Source of the DNA: Cryptomeria japonica
Lineage: Eukaryota > Streptophyta > Pinopsida > Cupressales > Cupressaceae
Assembly (NCBI RefSeq): GCF_030272615.1
Contig: NC_081408.1
Span: forward strand, 614,664,476 to 614,726,475
Direction: 5' to 3'
DNA length: 62,000 nucleotides
Translations under genes and position numbers: made by a program
Notes under the pieces: generated by a model
The model's database searches: none
Seen by the model: only the letters and a program-made list of their open reading frames with translations
What the model was told of the DNA's origin: nothing
Part shown: positions 11,008-21,667 of the stretch, piece after piece
How the letters are laid out: every line of letters begins with the position of its first letter
Numbering within the stretch: position 1 is the stretch's first letter

Positions 11008-11643
11008 CTAAGTTGTGACATGAGTGGGTGCTATGCATGTTTCTATTGATGCACTTGAAGAGGATGATGAAGTCAACCAAGTGTTGATCTCATTAGCTAG
11101 TGTTATGCTTGTTTTTGTCACTACATTGGCATTTGATGATAACACACATACAATTGTTGACAAGTTATTTTCTGCAATGTGATCAGGGTTGGTGATTTCA
11201 TTGATATGGGGATCATGAAAAAATCGCATAGAGGGATTGAGATCATGAGGGGGATGAGGAGAAATGGTAAGTTCATTTGAGAGGGAATCTTGTGAGGAAC
11301 ATGGAGGATTATGGCATGGAGATGAAGGGATGGAGGGATCTTGATCAAGATCTGGAGAATTAATGGGATCTTTCTTATTACATGAAGGTGAAGGAATACT
11401 TTCATCTTGACTTGGAAAGGGATTATTAGGAAGGATGGAAGGAATGTCCTGATCTTGCTTAGGAGGTGGATGTTGGATGAGACTTGAAATGACACTTTTC
11501 TCTTGAGACAAAAGGGTATCATTATGAATGGGATAGAAAAGAGAGAGGGGGTCATCATAAGATTCTTGGTCAGTGGGATCTTGATCAAAAATTGGGTAGG
11601 ATGGAAGGGTTTGTTCTTGATTTTGATTTGATTTAGGACTCAT
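11008..11643 (-). CDS. Low-complexity Pro/Ser/Asp-rich open frame, function unknown
   Basis: The 211-codon minus-strand frame starts at ATG 11643. The translation is dominated by Pro, Ser, Asp, Asn and Gln (for example DPTDQESYDDPLSLF and INSPDLDQDPSIPSSP), followed by a more ordinary C-terminus. No domain is recognised. Repeated D-Q-D-P/S motifs suggest an internally repetitive low-complexity region. It may be part of a retroelement gag-like protein, or a chance opening in a biased sequence. Confidence 0.25.
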   Translation of the reverse strand: MSPKSNQNQEQTLPSYPIFDQDPTDQESYDDPLSLFYPIHNDTLLSQEKSVISSLIQHPPPKQDQDIPSILPNNPFPSQDESIPSPSCNKKDPINSPDLDQDPSIPSSPCHNPPCSSQDSLSNELTISPHPPHDLNPSMRFFHDPHINEITNPDHIAENNLSTIVCVLSSNANVVTKTSITLANEINTWLTSSSSSSASIETCIAPTHVTT

Positions 11644-12240
11644 TTATTTTGATTTTGGATCATCCTCTTGACATAGTGAAGGAGTTTGGATATGCATGGG
11701 AGATTCTTGGAAGGTTTCAACACATTGGCCTGATGAGAAAGGATTTTGAATGAGACTCTTTGATGTGGGTTTATATGATATGATTGGGTCTTGAATTTCT
11801 GAAGCATGGAAAGGACTAGCATCATGACTTGGATTAGATTGGATTTGTATTATGGATAGCCCTTGGGAGTTTGCATTATTGGATAAAGATGGTGTGGACT
11901 ACTCTTGTGTGACTTTAGGTTATGAGGAAATGGTGGAAGATACAGAGGCTACTTGAGGTGCATAGTCTTGATGGGAAGAGCCATTGTTAGACATGGGCAG
12001 ATGACCTTATTGCATGATAGGTGGCACATTGACCATGTTTGATTGCTGTCAAAAGGGTGACATGTTTGTAAATACACTCGCATTTGTTTGGGGAACCCTT
12101 GGTGGTGTATTTGAAGATATAGGAGGATATTCATAGACATGTGATGTGGCTAAAGGCAAAATTAACTATGTGATTGTGTGTGACTTTGGTAGTGGTTGAC
12201 TTGTTTGCATAATTTGTGGTGCTAAGAGTTGTGTTGTTTG

Positions 12241-12624
12241 CTATTGATATTGGTTTCTCATGTTTATTTGTGTGAGAATAGTTGGTATGTATGATTTCAT
12301 AATAAGAGCTCGCACATCACCTAACTCTAAGTTTGTAATGGGATCTCCAAATTTTTGAAATAGTTTGAACATCTGGGATCTACTCTCTTCACTTTTTTTA
12401 ACTTTTTGTTCCAAGATCTCTATTTCTCGAGCTAGTTTCTCTTCAAGTGATGGAGAAATATGTATGACACTTGTTTGTTCCTGATAGGTTTGATGCACAT
12501 TTTCAGATATGTATATGTTGGATTGAGATGATTGATTGCTTGGTTGCAATGACATGGGTCCCGCAAAAGTTGGAAGTTTGATAAGGATAATGTTGTCTCC
12601 TAGAAGTTTGAGAGATTGTTTCAA
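12241..12624 (-). CDS. Coiled-coil-like open frame, possibly a gag fragment
   Basis: The 127-codon minus-strand frame has a likely coiled coil around residues 61-82 (SLEEKLAREIEILEQKVKK) after a Ser/Gln-rich N-terminus. Its position, upstream of other minus-strand frames and downstream of the minus-strand PBS-like site, suits a gag remnant. I see no zinc knuckle and no family match. Confidence 0.25.
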   Translation of the reverse strand: MKQSLKLLGDNIILIKLPTFAGPMSLQPSNQSSQSNIYISENVHQTYQEQTSVIHISPSLEEKLAREIEILEQKVKKSEESRSQMFKLFQKFGDPITNLELGDVRALIMKSYIPTILTQINMRNQYQ

Positions 12625-12899
12625 CCATTGCAGTATATGCCATTTTGTTTTGATTTTTGAATTTTAAGGATGAAATGAAATGCAACTAAGGGATGAAAGT
12701 GTAACCCTTTTTTTTTGGATTTTGAGAATTTTGAAAATGGAGAAATGCAACCGAGGATGACAAATGCAACCTATGTATTCTAATTTTTTTGACAAATTGG
12801 ATTAAGGAACGACAAGATGAAATCCTAAAGAACGACAATGCAAATTTGGACTTGGAATAGGGAACACCCTAATTTTGAAGATAATTCAAAATGGAGATA

Positions 12900-13535
12900 A
12901 TGATTTGACCCTATGTCTTATGAGGATGAAGACTATGCAAGGACTAAAACAAGGATTATGATGACTATGTAAGGAATTATGCAAAAATTATGAGGATGCT
13001 AATGGGATGTAAATGATGAATTTATAAGGACGATGCAATGAATTATGCAAATTCTAAGGACATAAATGAGGACTGTGATGACGACGATAATGAAGACTAT
13101 GCAAAGTAAGGACATAAATGGGGACTATAATGAGGACTATGCAAGGAATTATGTAAAGTAAGGACATAAATGGGGGCTATAATGAGGATGATAATGAGGA
13201 CTATGCAAGATAATGTAAGGACTTATGTGGAGATTATGATGACATATATGGGAACTCTATGAGGACAATAATGAGGAATATGCAAGACAATGTAAGGACT
13301 TATGTGAAGATTATGATGACATATATGGGAACTCTATGAGGACGATAATGAGGACTATGCAAGGACTTATGCAAAGTAAGGATATAAATGAAGATGATAA
13401 TGAGGATGTAAATGAAAGGACTTATTCTAAGGACGTATATGAGGACGTAAATGCAAGGATTTATTTTAAGGATGTATATGGGGATGATAATGAGGACATA
13501 AATGAGGACTATGCAAGGACTTCCTATGGTCACAA
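12900..13535. repeat. Degenerate GA-rich minisatellite (ATGAGGAC / ATGCAAGGAC units)
   Basis: Short variants of AATGAGGACTATGCAAGGAC recur throughout. A clearer 77-bp duplication is visible, with TATGCAAGA starting at 13202 and again at 13279 and long near-identity between the copies. Translations from this tract are artefacts of the repeat. Confidence 0.7.
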
Positions 13536-13559
13536 GTATGTAAAATTTTAGGAGTTTGC

Positions 13560-14480
13560 AGGACTGTCCGATGTTTCAAGGTAAACTTTGTTTCAAGTAT
13601 TTCTAGTTTGTAAGACAAGTTTGTTTCTTTTCAAATCTAAGAACAATTGTTTGAAGACAGGTATAGCTGACTAAACTATGTTCTGACCAACTCTGAGAAT
13701 TCAGAGATACGCAAGGTAGGGTCTGAAATAGCCCAAATACTGACTCAATATTGGTCTGGAACAACGATACACATAAAAGAACATAAGACAATCTTAGGCT
13801 GGAAAGTGGACATCATTCAATGAGGCCTCCACAAGAAGATACCAAAACAAGACGAACACATAGAGAGCCTGGCAACACTGACTCCACTCCACGACACACA
13901 CTTCTCGGGCACGCCAGTCTCTCTTACCTCGAAGATCCGAATATCTTATCACTAAGGGATTTCTATCTCATAATGCAAAGTACATGAAGGGTATCTATGG
14001 GTATGATCCGCACTCCCAACATCACTGAATGTGGGATTTGGGCTACTAAGTTGGTTCTTATTGTAAGTTTCAAGGGGTTCCGATCCAATGATGGATTCTT
14101 AGAGGAAGCCACTTAAGACTTTAGTTAAGCTTATCGGTGCATGGAAGGTCCCCACATACATCGAATTCACTCAACACTATACCCGCTTGACCATTATATT
14201 TATATAGCGGCTTAGAAAACCCGCTCGAGAGTACGTTGGGAGAGATGATATCCCCAACGCATCCCAATTCAAAGTACCTCTGTTGGGTGATGAAATCCAC
14301 AGTCAAAGATACCCCTCACTGCTTAAATGAAAAAGTGGGTGTCATTATCACCTTTCCCTTTCTCCCAAGACCCCGAAGGTGGGTGGAAAGTTAGTTAATG
14401 CAACAGTAGGTCCACCCCAAATGCAATAAAAAGTTCTTTCCCTTAAAAAAGCAAAGTGTGAGTTATTCTATTGATAAGCC
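13560..14480. other. Unassigned stretch
   Basis: No gene, RNA gene or clear repeat is recognised. The composition is less AT-rich than the flanks. It lies inside the presumed minus-strand element. Confidence 0.4.
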
Positions 14481-14504
14481 TAATTCACTTTCATTTTAAA
14501 ACCC

Positions 14505-14870
14505 ATACTTAGGTGTGAGATACGCATGTGCATGCCAATTTTAGAACACCAAACCTAAGTATGAAAGCATGCATGTCAATTTTAACCAGATTTATTTTAA
14601 GCCCCAAATTGAAGTGTGAAGGCATGCATGTCCATTTTAACCACATATATTTTTAGCCCCAAATTGAAGTGTGAAAGCATGCATGTCCATTTTAACCATA
14701 TTTATTTTAAGCACCAAATTGAAGTGTGAAATCATGCATGTCAATTTTAACCAAATTTGTTTTAAGCACCAAGTTGAAGTGTGAAAGCATGCATGTCAAT
14801 TTTAACCAAATTTGTTTTAAGCACCAAGCTGAAGTGTGAAAGCATGCATGCCAATTTTAAACCCAAAATC
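14505..14870. repeat. 55-bp tandem array, about 6-7 copies, each with GCATGCATG
   Basis: GAAGTGTGAA-type anchors fall at 14556, 14611, 14666, 14721, 14776 and 14831, an exact 55-bp period. A more diverged copy begins near 14510. Each unit contains the palindromic CATGCATG core, then CAATTTTAACC or CCATTTTAACC, then TTTTAAGC(A/C)CC. Confidence 0.9.
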
Positions 14871-15034
14871 CAAAAGTGATTTCACCCTAAAGGATCCCGC
14901 AATCAAATTGTTAGTGGTGTCCAAAATAATCTGGAATGATCAAGCCTTCTCTGTAATTTCGCCACACGCTGCAAACAAACAATTAGTAAGAGAAATAAAA
15001 AAGGACAACATTACTTTTTTTTTTTCAAAAAATT

Positions 15035-15262
15035 ACAAAGAAGATACCCCCGATGAATTTCTGAGAGCTTTCTAAAAATGTAAGAATTTTAGAAAAAGAC
15101 ATTAATTTGCACCCTGGAGCACAAATTTATGGAAAAACATGAAGTTTTAAAGATCTAGCTTTACGTTAATTATTTGACATCAAAATCAAAAGTATAAAGA
15201 AGATACCCCCTATGAAATTTTAAGAGCTTTCTAGAAATGTAAGAATTTTAGAAAAATTCTCT
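15035..15262. repeat. Diverged direct repeat, about 60 bp, two copies about 158 bp apart
   Basis: AAAGAAGATACCCCC followed by GAGCTTTCTA and TGTAAGAATTTTAGAAAAA occurs at about 15039-15100 and again at about 15197-15260. Confidence 0.7.
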
Positions 15263-15757
15263 TATTTGCGCCCGAAATTTAAAATTTATTAAAAACATTA
15301 AAATGATCATATCTCGGTCAAAATAGATGGTACAGATCCGAATTTTTTACTATAGTCGTGTCTTAATATCCTAAACCTTTTGTAAAAAAATATTATGAAA
15401 TTTGTTTATTTTCTCCAAAAGTCAAAGATTTATGAAAATAATTGCAACTATCATATCTCACTCACAATTGATGATCTAAAGCTATTTTTTTTTTGAAGAG
15501 TTATGACATGGTCATTAACCTACAATAAAAAAATCATGGAGAAATTCACCATAGTTTAATATATCATAAAATCTTTGAATAGCCTGCAATCTTGCTTGGA
15601 ACCTGATCTGCACAATGTTAGTCTTGAGATTTTTGAAAAAAACACCAATTAAGATCAGACAACCTCTTAGAATATGAATTTAAGAAAGAGGAGTAGTTCA
15701 AGATCCGATACCTATACCTCCAGGAATACACAAAATTCCAAATCAGAGTGTTGTTGA

Positions 15758-15779
15758 TTCACTTCGGGATCACCAAAAT
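15758..15779 (-). other. Primer-binding-like site, minus strand
   Basis: The minus strand reads TTTTGGTGATCCCGAAGTGA. It differs by few bases from the PBS of the 2626 element (TTTTGGTGAACCCGACGTGA) and from 25671 (TTTTGGTGAACTCGACATC). On the minus strand it follows sequence ending in CACA, as an LTR would. This supports a minus-strand LTR end at about 15780. Confidence 0.5.
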
Positions 15780-16020
15780 GTGTATGCTAAAATTCATCTT
15801 CATTCAATAAAAAATAAAACGGAAATCACGAATCCCTATTCAATTAAAGAATTTAAAACAAACTCAATGAAATAACACAATCAAGCAAATGATAAGGCTA
15901 CTCAAATGATCTATATAGGATGAATCATTTTGGAGATGTATGTAGATGTTGTGTGTGTTGTGAAAAGTGTTTATGAAGTAGTGTAAAGGTTCACAAGTGC
16001 AACAATGAAGAAAACAAAGG
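15780..16020 (-). mobile_element. Presumed U5 end of a minus-strand 5' LTR (other boundary unknown)
   Basis: This is placed only by its position next to the PBS-like site. The sequence is AT-rich and non-coding. I could not see the opposite boundary or a match to the LTR edge at 1-407. Confidence 0.3.
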
Positions 16021-16545
16021 TCTATCTATTATAATTGCAATATACTGAGACACATTGCTAGGTTCAACATAGGAAGAATGGGAAGATTACTAATCTGGTA
16101 AAAAAGATTGATATTAATGAAGAAAAGAAGAAGATGAAGATGCCATGGGTGAATAAATTAGATGGGAAGGTGGAAGAAAAGACTGAGGATGAGTCTGCAC
16201 CTATTGGTAGTGCAAATTCCTTTTTTAGTAACTAGACAATATGCATTGTCTGAGGGGGAGATTGGACTAAATATCTCTAGGACCCCCCTCATGGTTTGGA
16301 TGTTGAGTTAAAGGATTGATGATTTTAAAGACCTTCATCATGGTTTGGATGTTGAGTTGTTTTGAACATGGCAGAGGTTGTGAAGGTATGTCCAGAGATT
16401 TCCAAATGTTTGTTGTGATCCAAAATGTTGTTTGAGGATTTTTGATGAAAGAGACATACTTTAGGAAGCCCTAAAGGGGATGGATGTTGTAGGGGATACC
16501 AATCAAGGTTGCATCTCTTCAATTTCTACAAGCCTAGTGTAGCCT

Positions 16546-16932
16546 TTGGAGGCAGAGAATCTAAAGAAAATTTGTAAGCCTCCCACTTTTTATCTATCAT
16601 TAGTCATAGGAAATGATATTGTTCATAATTACATGATAGATAGTGGGGCTAGAAATTTGTTTATGCCTAACGGGATAGCTGACTGCCTAGGTATTAAGTA
16701 TGAACTTGTCATAAGAGGAGTAGTGGAACTTGATGGAACATCAATTCAGATTGTTGGGGTCATTAAAGATTTAAATCTGACCTTGCATGCCTGCCTAGGT
16801 TGTAGTGTGTTGCAAGACATCTCAGTGATTGACCTCCTTTCTTATTTCACCATTTATTTATCTAGGGAATTCACTGCTAAGATAGGTGGCTACCTATCTT
16901 TTGATTGGTCACACATGTTGTTTAGGAAATAA
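16546..16932 (+). pseudogene. Retropepsin-like aspartic protease remnant
   Basis: The translation contains YMIDSGARNLFMP, the retroviral-type D-S-G-A catalytic motif (DSG codons at 16639-16647) followed by the usual hydrophobic residues. A later segment (LTLHACLGCSVLQDISVIDLLS) resembles the flap-to-C-terminal part of Ty3 proteases. The stretch is open for about 128 codons, but there is no genuine ATG at its edge and it belongs to a longer broken polyprotein. Its role would be cleavage of the gag-pol precursor. Confidence 0.75.
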
Positions 16933-17220
16933 TATGGTACCAAAGTCACCATAAGGGCTGAGCCTATTGCCAATAATCATATAGATCCCTATACCTTAAG
17001 TCCTATCAATATGCATTATACCCTCCATGAGGAGAAGGAATAAATTTCAGCAAGAGAACCTGCAACTCTATTATAGGTGGTTCCTGATTGCCTACTTGAT
17101 GAGTGGGAAAGTGCATTTTAGTTTGATCCCATTGACGAGATCAAAGACACGAGCCTAGGTACCTATTGCATACATGAGAAGGATTCCCCTATCCCCAATC
17201 TCTCAAAGGAAGATATCATC

Positions 17221-17640
17221 ATGCATGGATTGTGGGATATGTTCTTTGATGGCTCAAGGAACAAAAATGGTGCAAGGGCCGGTATACTACTAATTTCTCC
17301 TAAAGGGGAGCAATATTACTTTTCTTTCAGACTTCATTTTGGTTGCACTAACAATGTACCTGAGTATGAAGCCTTGATTTTGGGTATCCAAATGACACAA
17401 AGAAGAGGGATCAAATGCTTAAAAGTGCATGGAGATAGTGAGTTGGTTGTTAATCAGATTAGAGCTCAGAGCACCACCGAGAACAAACTTCTCAAGTCCT
17501 ACAAGGATAGAGAATGGGACCTAATTGAAGGATTTGAGGCCTTCAATATTTCTAGTGTCCCTAGAAATAAGAATAAACATGCTGACTGATTAGCAACAAT
17601 TGGTGCTCAACATGACATTCCATCTCGTGTTGTTGCAGAG
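17221..17640 (+). pseudogene. Second (archaeal-like) RNase H domain upstream of RT
   Basis: The frame reads MFFDGSR, EYEALILG, VHGDSELVVNQI and KHAD. This supplies the four acidic catalytic positions (D at 17248, E at 17368, D at 17434, D at 17584). The layout is that of the RVT_3/archaeal-type RNase H known as an extra domain in plant Tat-lineage Ty3 elements. A TGA at 17587-17589 interrupts the conserved HAD-x-LA motif, and the frame continues as LATIGAQHD. Here the domain sits between protease and RT, not after RT. The domain call is strong. The unusual order is directly visible but could reflect rearrangement in this decayed copy. Confidence 0.75.
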
Positions 17641-18386
17641 AAAGAACAATAGATCAGAATTGTGGTGAGACCAGCAGTGCCTGATAACCAAGTGAATTGG
17701 CAAGTCTTCAAATCAGATCAACAGATTGTGAGATTCTTACAAGATGAAGCAGAGTTCTTACGTAAGAAGCAGGGCATGTTGTAGGACCAGTATGGGGATC
17801 AAATCATGCAGCTAAGCTCAAAAAAACTACCCAAGTGATTAATCACCTTGGAGAGGATCTTCAACACTGATGATTAGATGAAAGTGAGAGCAATGAACTT
17901 GGCCGCAAATAAAGAAGACTACAAATAAGTCTCCATATCTGATGGTAGATCTCTCAACTTGGGAAAGTTATGTTCCTAAAATGTTTAGGGTAATTTTTTA
18001 AATCTTTGACAAGAGTATAATGATATTTTTTATTTTACATATGAGGATATAAAAGGGTTTGATCCTTTGATGAGAAAGGAGTTATCCAAGCTTATAGAAT
18101 CTAGTATTATTTTTCCAATCAAGCATGCTTCTTGGGTAGCCAATCTTGTTCTAGTTAGGAAGAAGAATGGGGAGATCAGATTGTGTGTGGACTTTAGGGA
18201 CCTAAACAGAGCCTCCCTCAAAGATCATTACCCCCTCCCTTCTATGGAAGAAATTTTATCCAAAGTTAGTGTCTTAGAAAGATTTTCATTCTTGGATGGA
18301 TACTCAGGGTATAATCAGATCCTAGTCCAAGAATCAAACCAATTTAAGACTGCATTTAATACTAAGTGGGGTACCTATGCCTATTG
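17641..18386 (+). pseudogene. RT N-terminal half (fingers and first catalytic Asp), broken
   Basis: After a connecting segment with several stops, the frame at 18067-18386 encodes the Ty3 RT N-terminus. It has SWVANLVLVRKKNGEIRLCV, then VDFRDLNRASLKDHYPLP, then FSFLDGYSGYNQI, with the first catalytic Asp at 18295. It ends at WGTYAY, where an LTR inserted at 18387. The remainder resumes at 19918. Confidence 0.85.
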
Positions 18387-19917
18387 TGTTGGGATATGTG
18401 TAGAGTATGTTAACATGATCGTATTGTGTTGTCATTGATGTCAATATGCTGAAGAGAGAACCGGTAATATGCTGAAGAGTGAGCCGGTAATATGTTGAAG
18501 AGTGAACCGGTTTATTGAAGTTAAGGAATTGGCAAAGTGAATCGGTATAATGTTGTGAACCGGTATATGTGCAAAAGGTGAAACGGTATGTTTGTCCAAG
18601 TGAAACAGTATATGGAATGTTTTCTATCAAGGTTTAAAATGGTATGACTATCGGTCGGTAGTCCCAGCCTCAGGGTTTCTGGTTGAATTGTTTTGAGCCC
18701 GTGTGATTCAACCGATGGCATTGTGTGATGAGTTAGCATTGTAATGGAGATCAGATCATGTTGCCACATCAGCCTCATGCGCATGAAGGATCTTGCATGA
18801 AGGGGATTGATCCTATCTATCTCAAGAGTGTGCAAAGTCCCTGCAAATGGTGAAGAACGTGTGATGGGTTATTGCCTCCAAGAAGTGGTGAAGAACGAAC
18901 GATGGAGAATGTCTTGAGATCTATTCAAGACCGTTGTATTCAAATGAAAAGTGTTCAATGGTCAGGATTGAACCGACTGAATTTCTCAGCCTAAATATTT
19001 AGGGTTTAGGGTTTATGCTACCAACCTATCTGTTTCCTATAAGGTCGATGTTGTGTTTCATGTTGAGGTTGGTGGCAAATGTTGTGTGTGTATCTAAGTG
19101 CAGAGATATGTGATTCTTGCTAGACCAAATAAGAGAATTGATACCTGCAAAGTGTGTGTGCAAAAGGAAGGAACTAAAACAGATTTGCATTGGTTTTGAG
19201 TGCTATTACCAGATCATTGTAATACCTGTTGATCTCTAATCACTTCAATAGTTGGAAAATCCCTTAATAGGGTAGCTTTAACCAGCTTGCTGTAAATCCT
19301 TTAACAAGGTGACTTAAAGCCATTGAGTTCATAAAATCCTCTAACAAGGTAACCTTTAACAGGGTTTAACCCTTAACTGGGTATTTTAGCCATCCCTTAA
19401 CTGGGTGATGCCTAACAGGATCGGTTCCTAACAGAACCTATTGTAACAGTCTTTAACTAGACTAGGCTCCTAACAGAGCGAACTTCTAAAGAGTTCAAAA
19501 ATAGCTTGTAGGTATTCATCCCCACCATGGTTTTTCCCAGTTGGGTTTCCACGTGAAAAATATGTGTGTCATGTGTGATGCCTCTTTCATGTGATGTTTT
19601 GTTATTTCCTATTTAGTGGTGAATCATGTTGTTCTAGTAAATTATTGTATCTCTGATGATAGATTATCTGTTTATGCATAAGGATGAAGTGGAAATGAGG
19701 GAGTAGATTGTATGGAAAGCTAAGTGTTGCCAGTTTATGTCTTTCACAGTCTCATTATGTTTAACTGGTAGTAATCTAGTTTAGACTGGTATTAGTGTTT
19801 GTCTGTCAAGTGCACTATTTGCAGTCAAACTGGTTCAGGAAAAGTTTTTGTGTCTGTACTGATTCACCCCCCTTCTCAATACCGGTTTGGTACTCACTGT
19901 TCATCATTGAGTTATCA
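18387..19917 (+). mobile_element. Solo LTR (1531 bp) inserted in the RT
   Basis: The insertion begins TGTTGGGATATG and ends GAGTTATCA. It is flanked by TATTG (18382-18386) and TATCG (19918-19922), a 5-bp target duplication with one C-to-T difference at a CpG. Removing it makes the RT frame continuous across WGTYAY / RKMPF. It contains CCGGT-rich repeats near its start (about 18462-18560), many short CCTAACAGG-like units (19255-19500), the GGTTTTTCCC...TTTCCACGTG motif (19530-19555) and a TTCACCCCCC run near its end. These features match plant LTR U5 regions. No internal coding domain was found. Confidence 0.85.
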
Positions 19918-20300
19918 TATCGTAAAATGCCCTTTAGACTAACAAATACAGGTGCATCTTTTCAGAGAGCCATGGATATGGCCTTTAATGGAGTATTAAT
20001 AGATTTTGTATTGGTATATCTTGATGATATCACAGTATACTCCAGGCATGAAGCAGACCACTTTTCTCACCTTGAGAAAGTATTCAAAAAGTTTCAAGAG
20101 TATGCTATGTCCTTGAACCCCCATAAGTGTGTATTTTCCACTGATCAGGGCAAACTACTTGGACACATTGTATCTAAGGATGGGCTAGCCATAGACCTAG
20201 AGAGAGGTGGAAGCCATTGTGTCTCTTCCACTTCCACATCATAAGAAAGGACTTCAAATCTTCCTTGGAAGAATCAAATTTGTTAGAAGGTTTATCCCAA
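19918..20300 (+). pseudogene. RT C-terminal half with YLDD
   Basis: Translation gives RKMPFRLTNTGASFQRAMD and then LVYLDDITVYSR, with the catalytic YLDD at 20017-20028. HKCVFSTDQGKLLGHIVSKD follows. A frameshift occurs near 20200-20210, after which IPNLATLVKPLSTMLKK continues in another frame. It is the second half of the RT interrupted at 18387. Confidence 0.88.
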
Positions 20301-20815
20301 ACCTTGCAACTTTGGTTAAGCCTCTCTCAACCATGCTAAAGAAGGATTTTCCCTTCAAATAGACCAATGAAGGGAAGGGAGGCTTTGATCAGATCAAGCA
20401 AGCCATTGCTCAGGCTCCTACCTTAGTAAATCCAAACTATGAGAAGAATTTCATCCTTTATACATTGGGAGGAGATGCAAGTATAGATGTTGTTCTAACA
20501 TAGTTAAATGAGGAAGGATTGGACCAACCCATAGCTTTTTTCAATGAAGGCCTAAAAGACTATGAACTTAGGTATAGCTATGTGGAAACCAAGTCATAAT
20601 AGTTGTGAGAGCACTAAATATGTTCAGACACATGCTCTCAAACAACCGAGTTCATCTCTTAGTCCCACATGCCAGTGTGAAATATTTTCTTCTCAACAAG
20701 GATATTGGTGAGAAGAGAGCTGTATGGATCACTAAGGTCATGGAGTATGACATTGACATCAAAATTACTAGGTTAGTAAGGGGAAGAGGACTTTGTGACT
20801 AGTTCAATTTATCTG
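20301..20815 (+). pseudogene. Native Ty3 RNase H remnant
   Basis: Broken frames carry FILYTLGGDASIDVVL, IAFFNEGLKDYELRYSYVE, and then VPHASVKYFLLNKDIG and RAVWITKVMEYDIDIKI. This is the standard RT-RNase H connection of Ty3 elements. Several in-frame stops and at least one frameshift are present. Together with 17221-17640 the element has two RNase H domains. Confidence 0.7.
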
Positions 20816-21089
20816 TTGAGAAAAATTCAAAGGTCTCCCTCATATTGCAGGAAGAAGAACAAGTTGAAAACTAGGAAAATGTGCAATCTGATTGGTTCCA
20901 GAATATGAATACCTTCCTAAAGGATGGTAGCTATCCTCCTCACTTTGATAAAACCACAAGGAGATAGCTCAGGTTTCAGTCTATCCCCTATGCCTTGGTG
21001 CAGGGGGTTTTATTCAAGAGGGACCTAAATGGTGTCCTTCTAAGATACGTCAAGAGGCATCAAACCAATAGGTTTCTAGAGGAATTTCA
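20816..21089 (+). pseudogene. Integrase N-terminus remnant (left of an insertion)
   Basis: Translation reads LVQGVLFKRDLNGVLLRYVK and then NRFLEEFH, the start of the integrase HHCC zinc-binding domain. It stops at the direct repeat ATTTCAT, where a solo LTR inserted, and continues at 21668. Confidence 0.65.
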
Positions 21090-21661
21090 TGTTAGGAATT
21101 ACATGCAGAAAGTATCAATTATATATAGATAATTATAAAACATAGGAATGAGAAAACACAAAAAATAATCACAACGAAGAGACAATATTTAATGTGGTTT
21201 ACCCAATCTCGGGCTACATCCACCAAATAGAGAGTCCAATCTTATTATCCAGTAAATCAAAACTGATTAGAACCAACAATCTTCTTGCAACTCAATACTG
21301 CTGTAAAATGCTAAAAATTCTCTACAGAAAACCCTAACCCTTAGCCTTTATATCACGACTTATGTCGGTTACAAAATTAGGGTTACAACATGTCAGCCAA
21401 TAGAAAAATAACACCTAATGCCTTTATAAAATAATAAAAGTATTTTTGGCCTTGTGGGGTGCTCCCCCTCGACCCCTTGACTCCACAAGGGGCAATACCC
21501 GTTGACCCCAACTTGGGGGTGTTGCCCCCAAACCCCCCCGTTGAAAAATATAGGGAGAAACTGCGCCGATAGAAGTAGGGAAAATTTAACCTCTGAGTCT
21601 GGTTAGGCTCCACATAACAATAATCTCTCACTTGGAGACTAATAAGACTCAACGACATATT
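21090..21661 (-). mobile_element. Solo LTR in minus orientation inserted in the integrase
   Basis: The insertion begins TGTTAGGAATT and ends near CAACGACA (21657), so TG...CA holds on both strands. ATTTCA is found at 21084-21089 and again at 21662-21667, with four extra bases on the right. Excising one copy rejoins the integrase frame across EEFH / GGHF. The minus strand has a TATA box (GATATAAAGG, 21346-21355) and several GC-rich hairpins (21440-21540). The exact right boundary is uncertain by about 4 bp. Confidence 0.75.
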
Positions 21662-21667
21662 ATTTCA

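Larger units (their letters stand above)
10145..15757 (-). mobile_element. Decayed minus-strand LTR-element interior
   Basis: The stretch lies between the 2626 element and a minus-strand PBS-like site at 15758-15779. On the minus strand it holds short low-complexity reading frames (12241-12624, 11008-11643), a GA-rich degenerate minisatellite and a 55-bp tandem array. No RT, integrase or protease motif was found. It may be continuous with 421-2620 across the inserted element. The assignment rests on the terminal signals and orientation, so it is tentative. Confidence 0.35.

Noticed and set aside
13300-13551. Ile/Tyr-rich minus-strand and Asp/Glu-rich plus-strand frames
   Set aside because: Both come from the GA-rich degenerate minisatellite.
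14505-14870. CRISPR array
   Set aside because: The 55-bp units are contiguous and lack distinct spacers, and the context is a plant genome.
18387-19917. Intron of a host gene splitting the RT
   Set aside because: TG...CA ends, a 5-bp target duplication and LTR-type U5 motifs identify a solo LTR instead.
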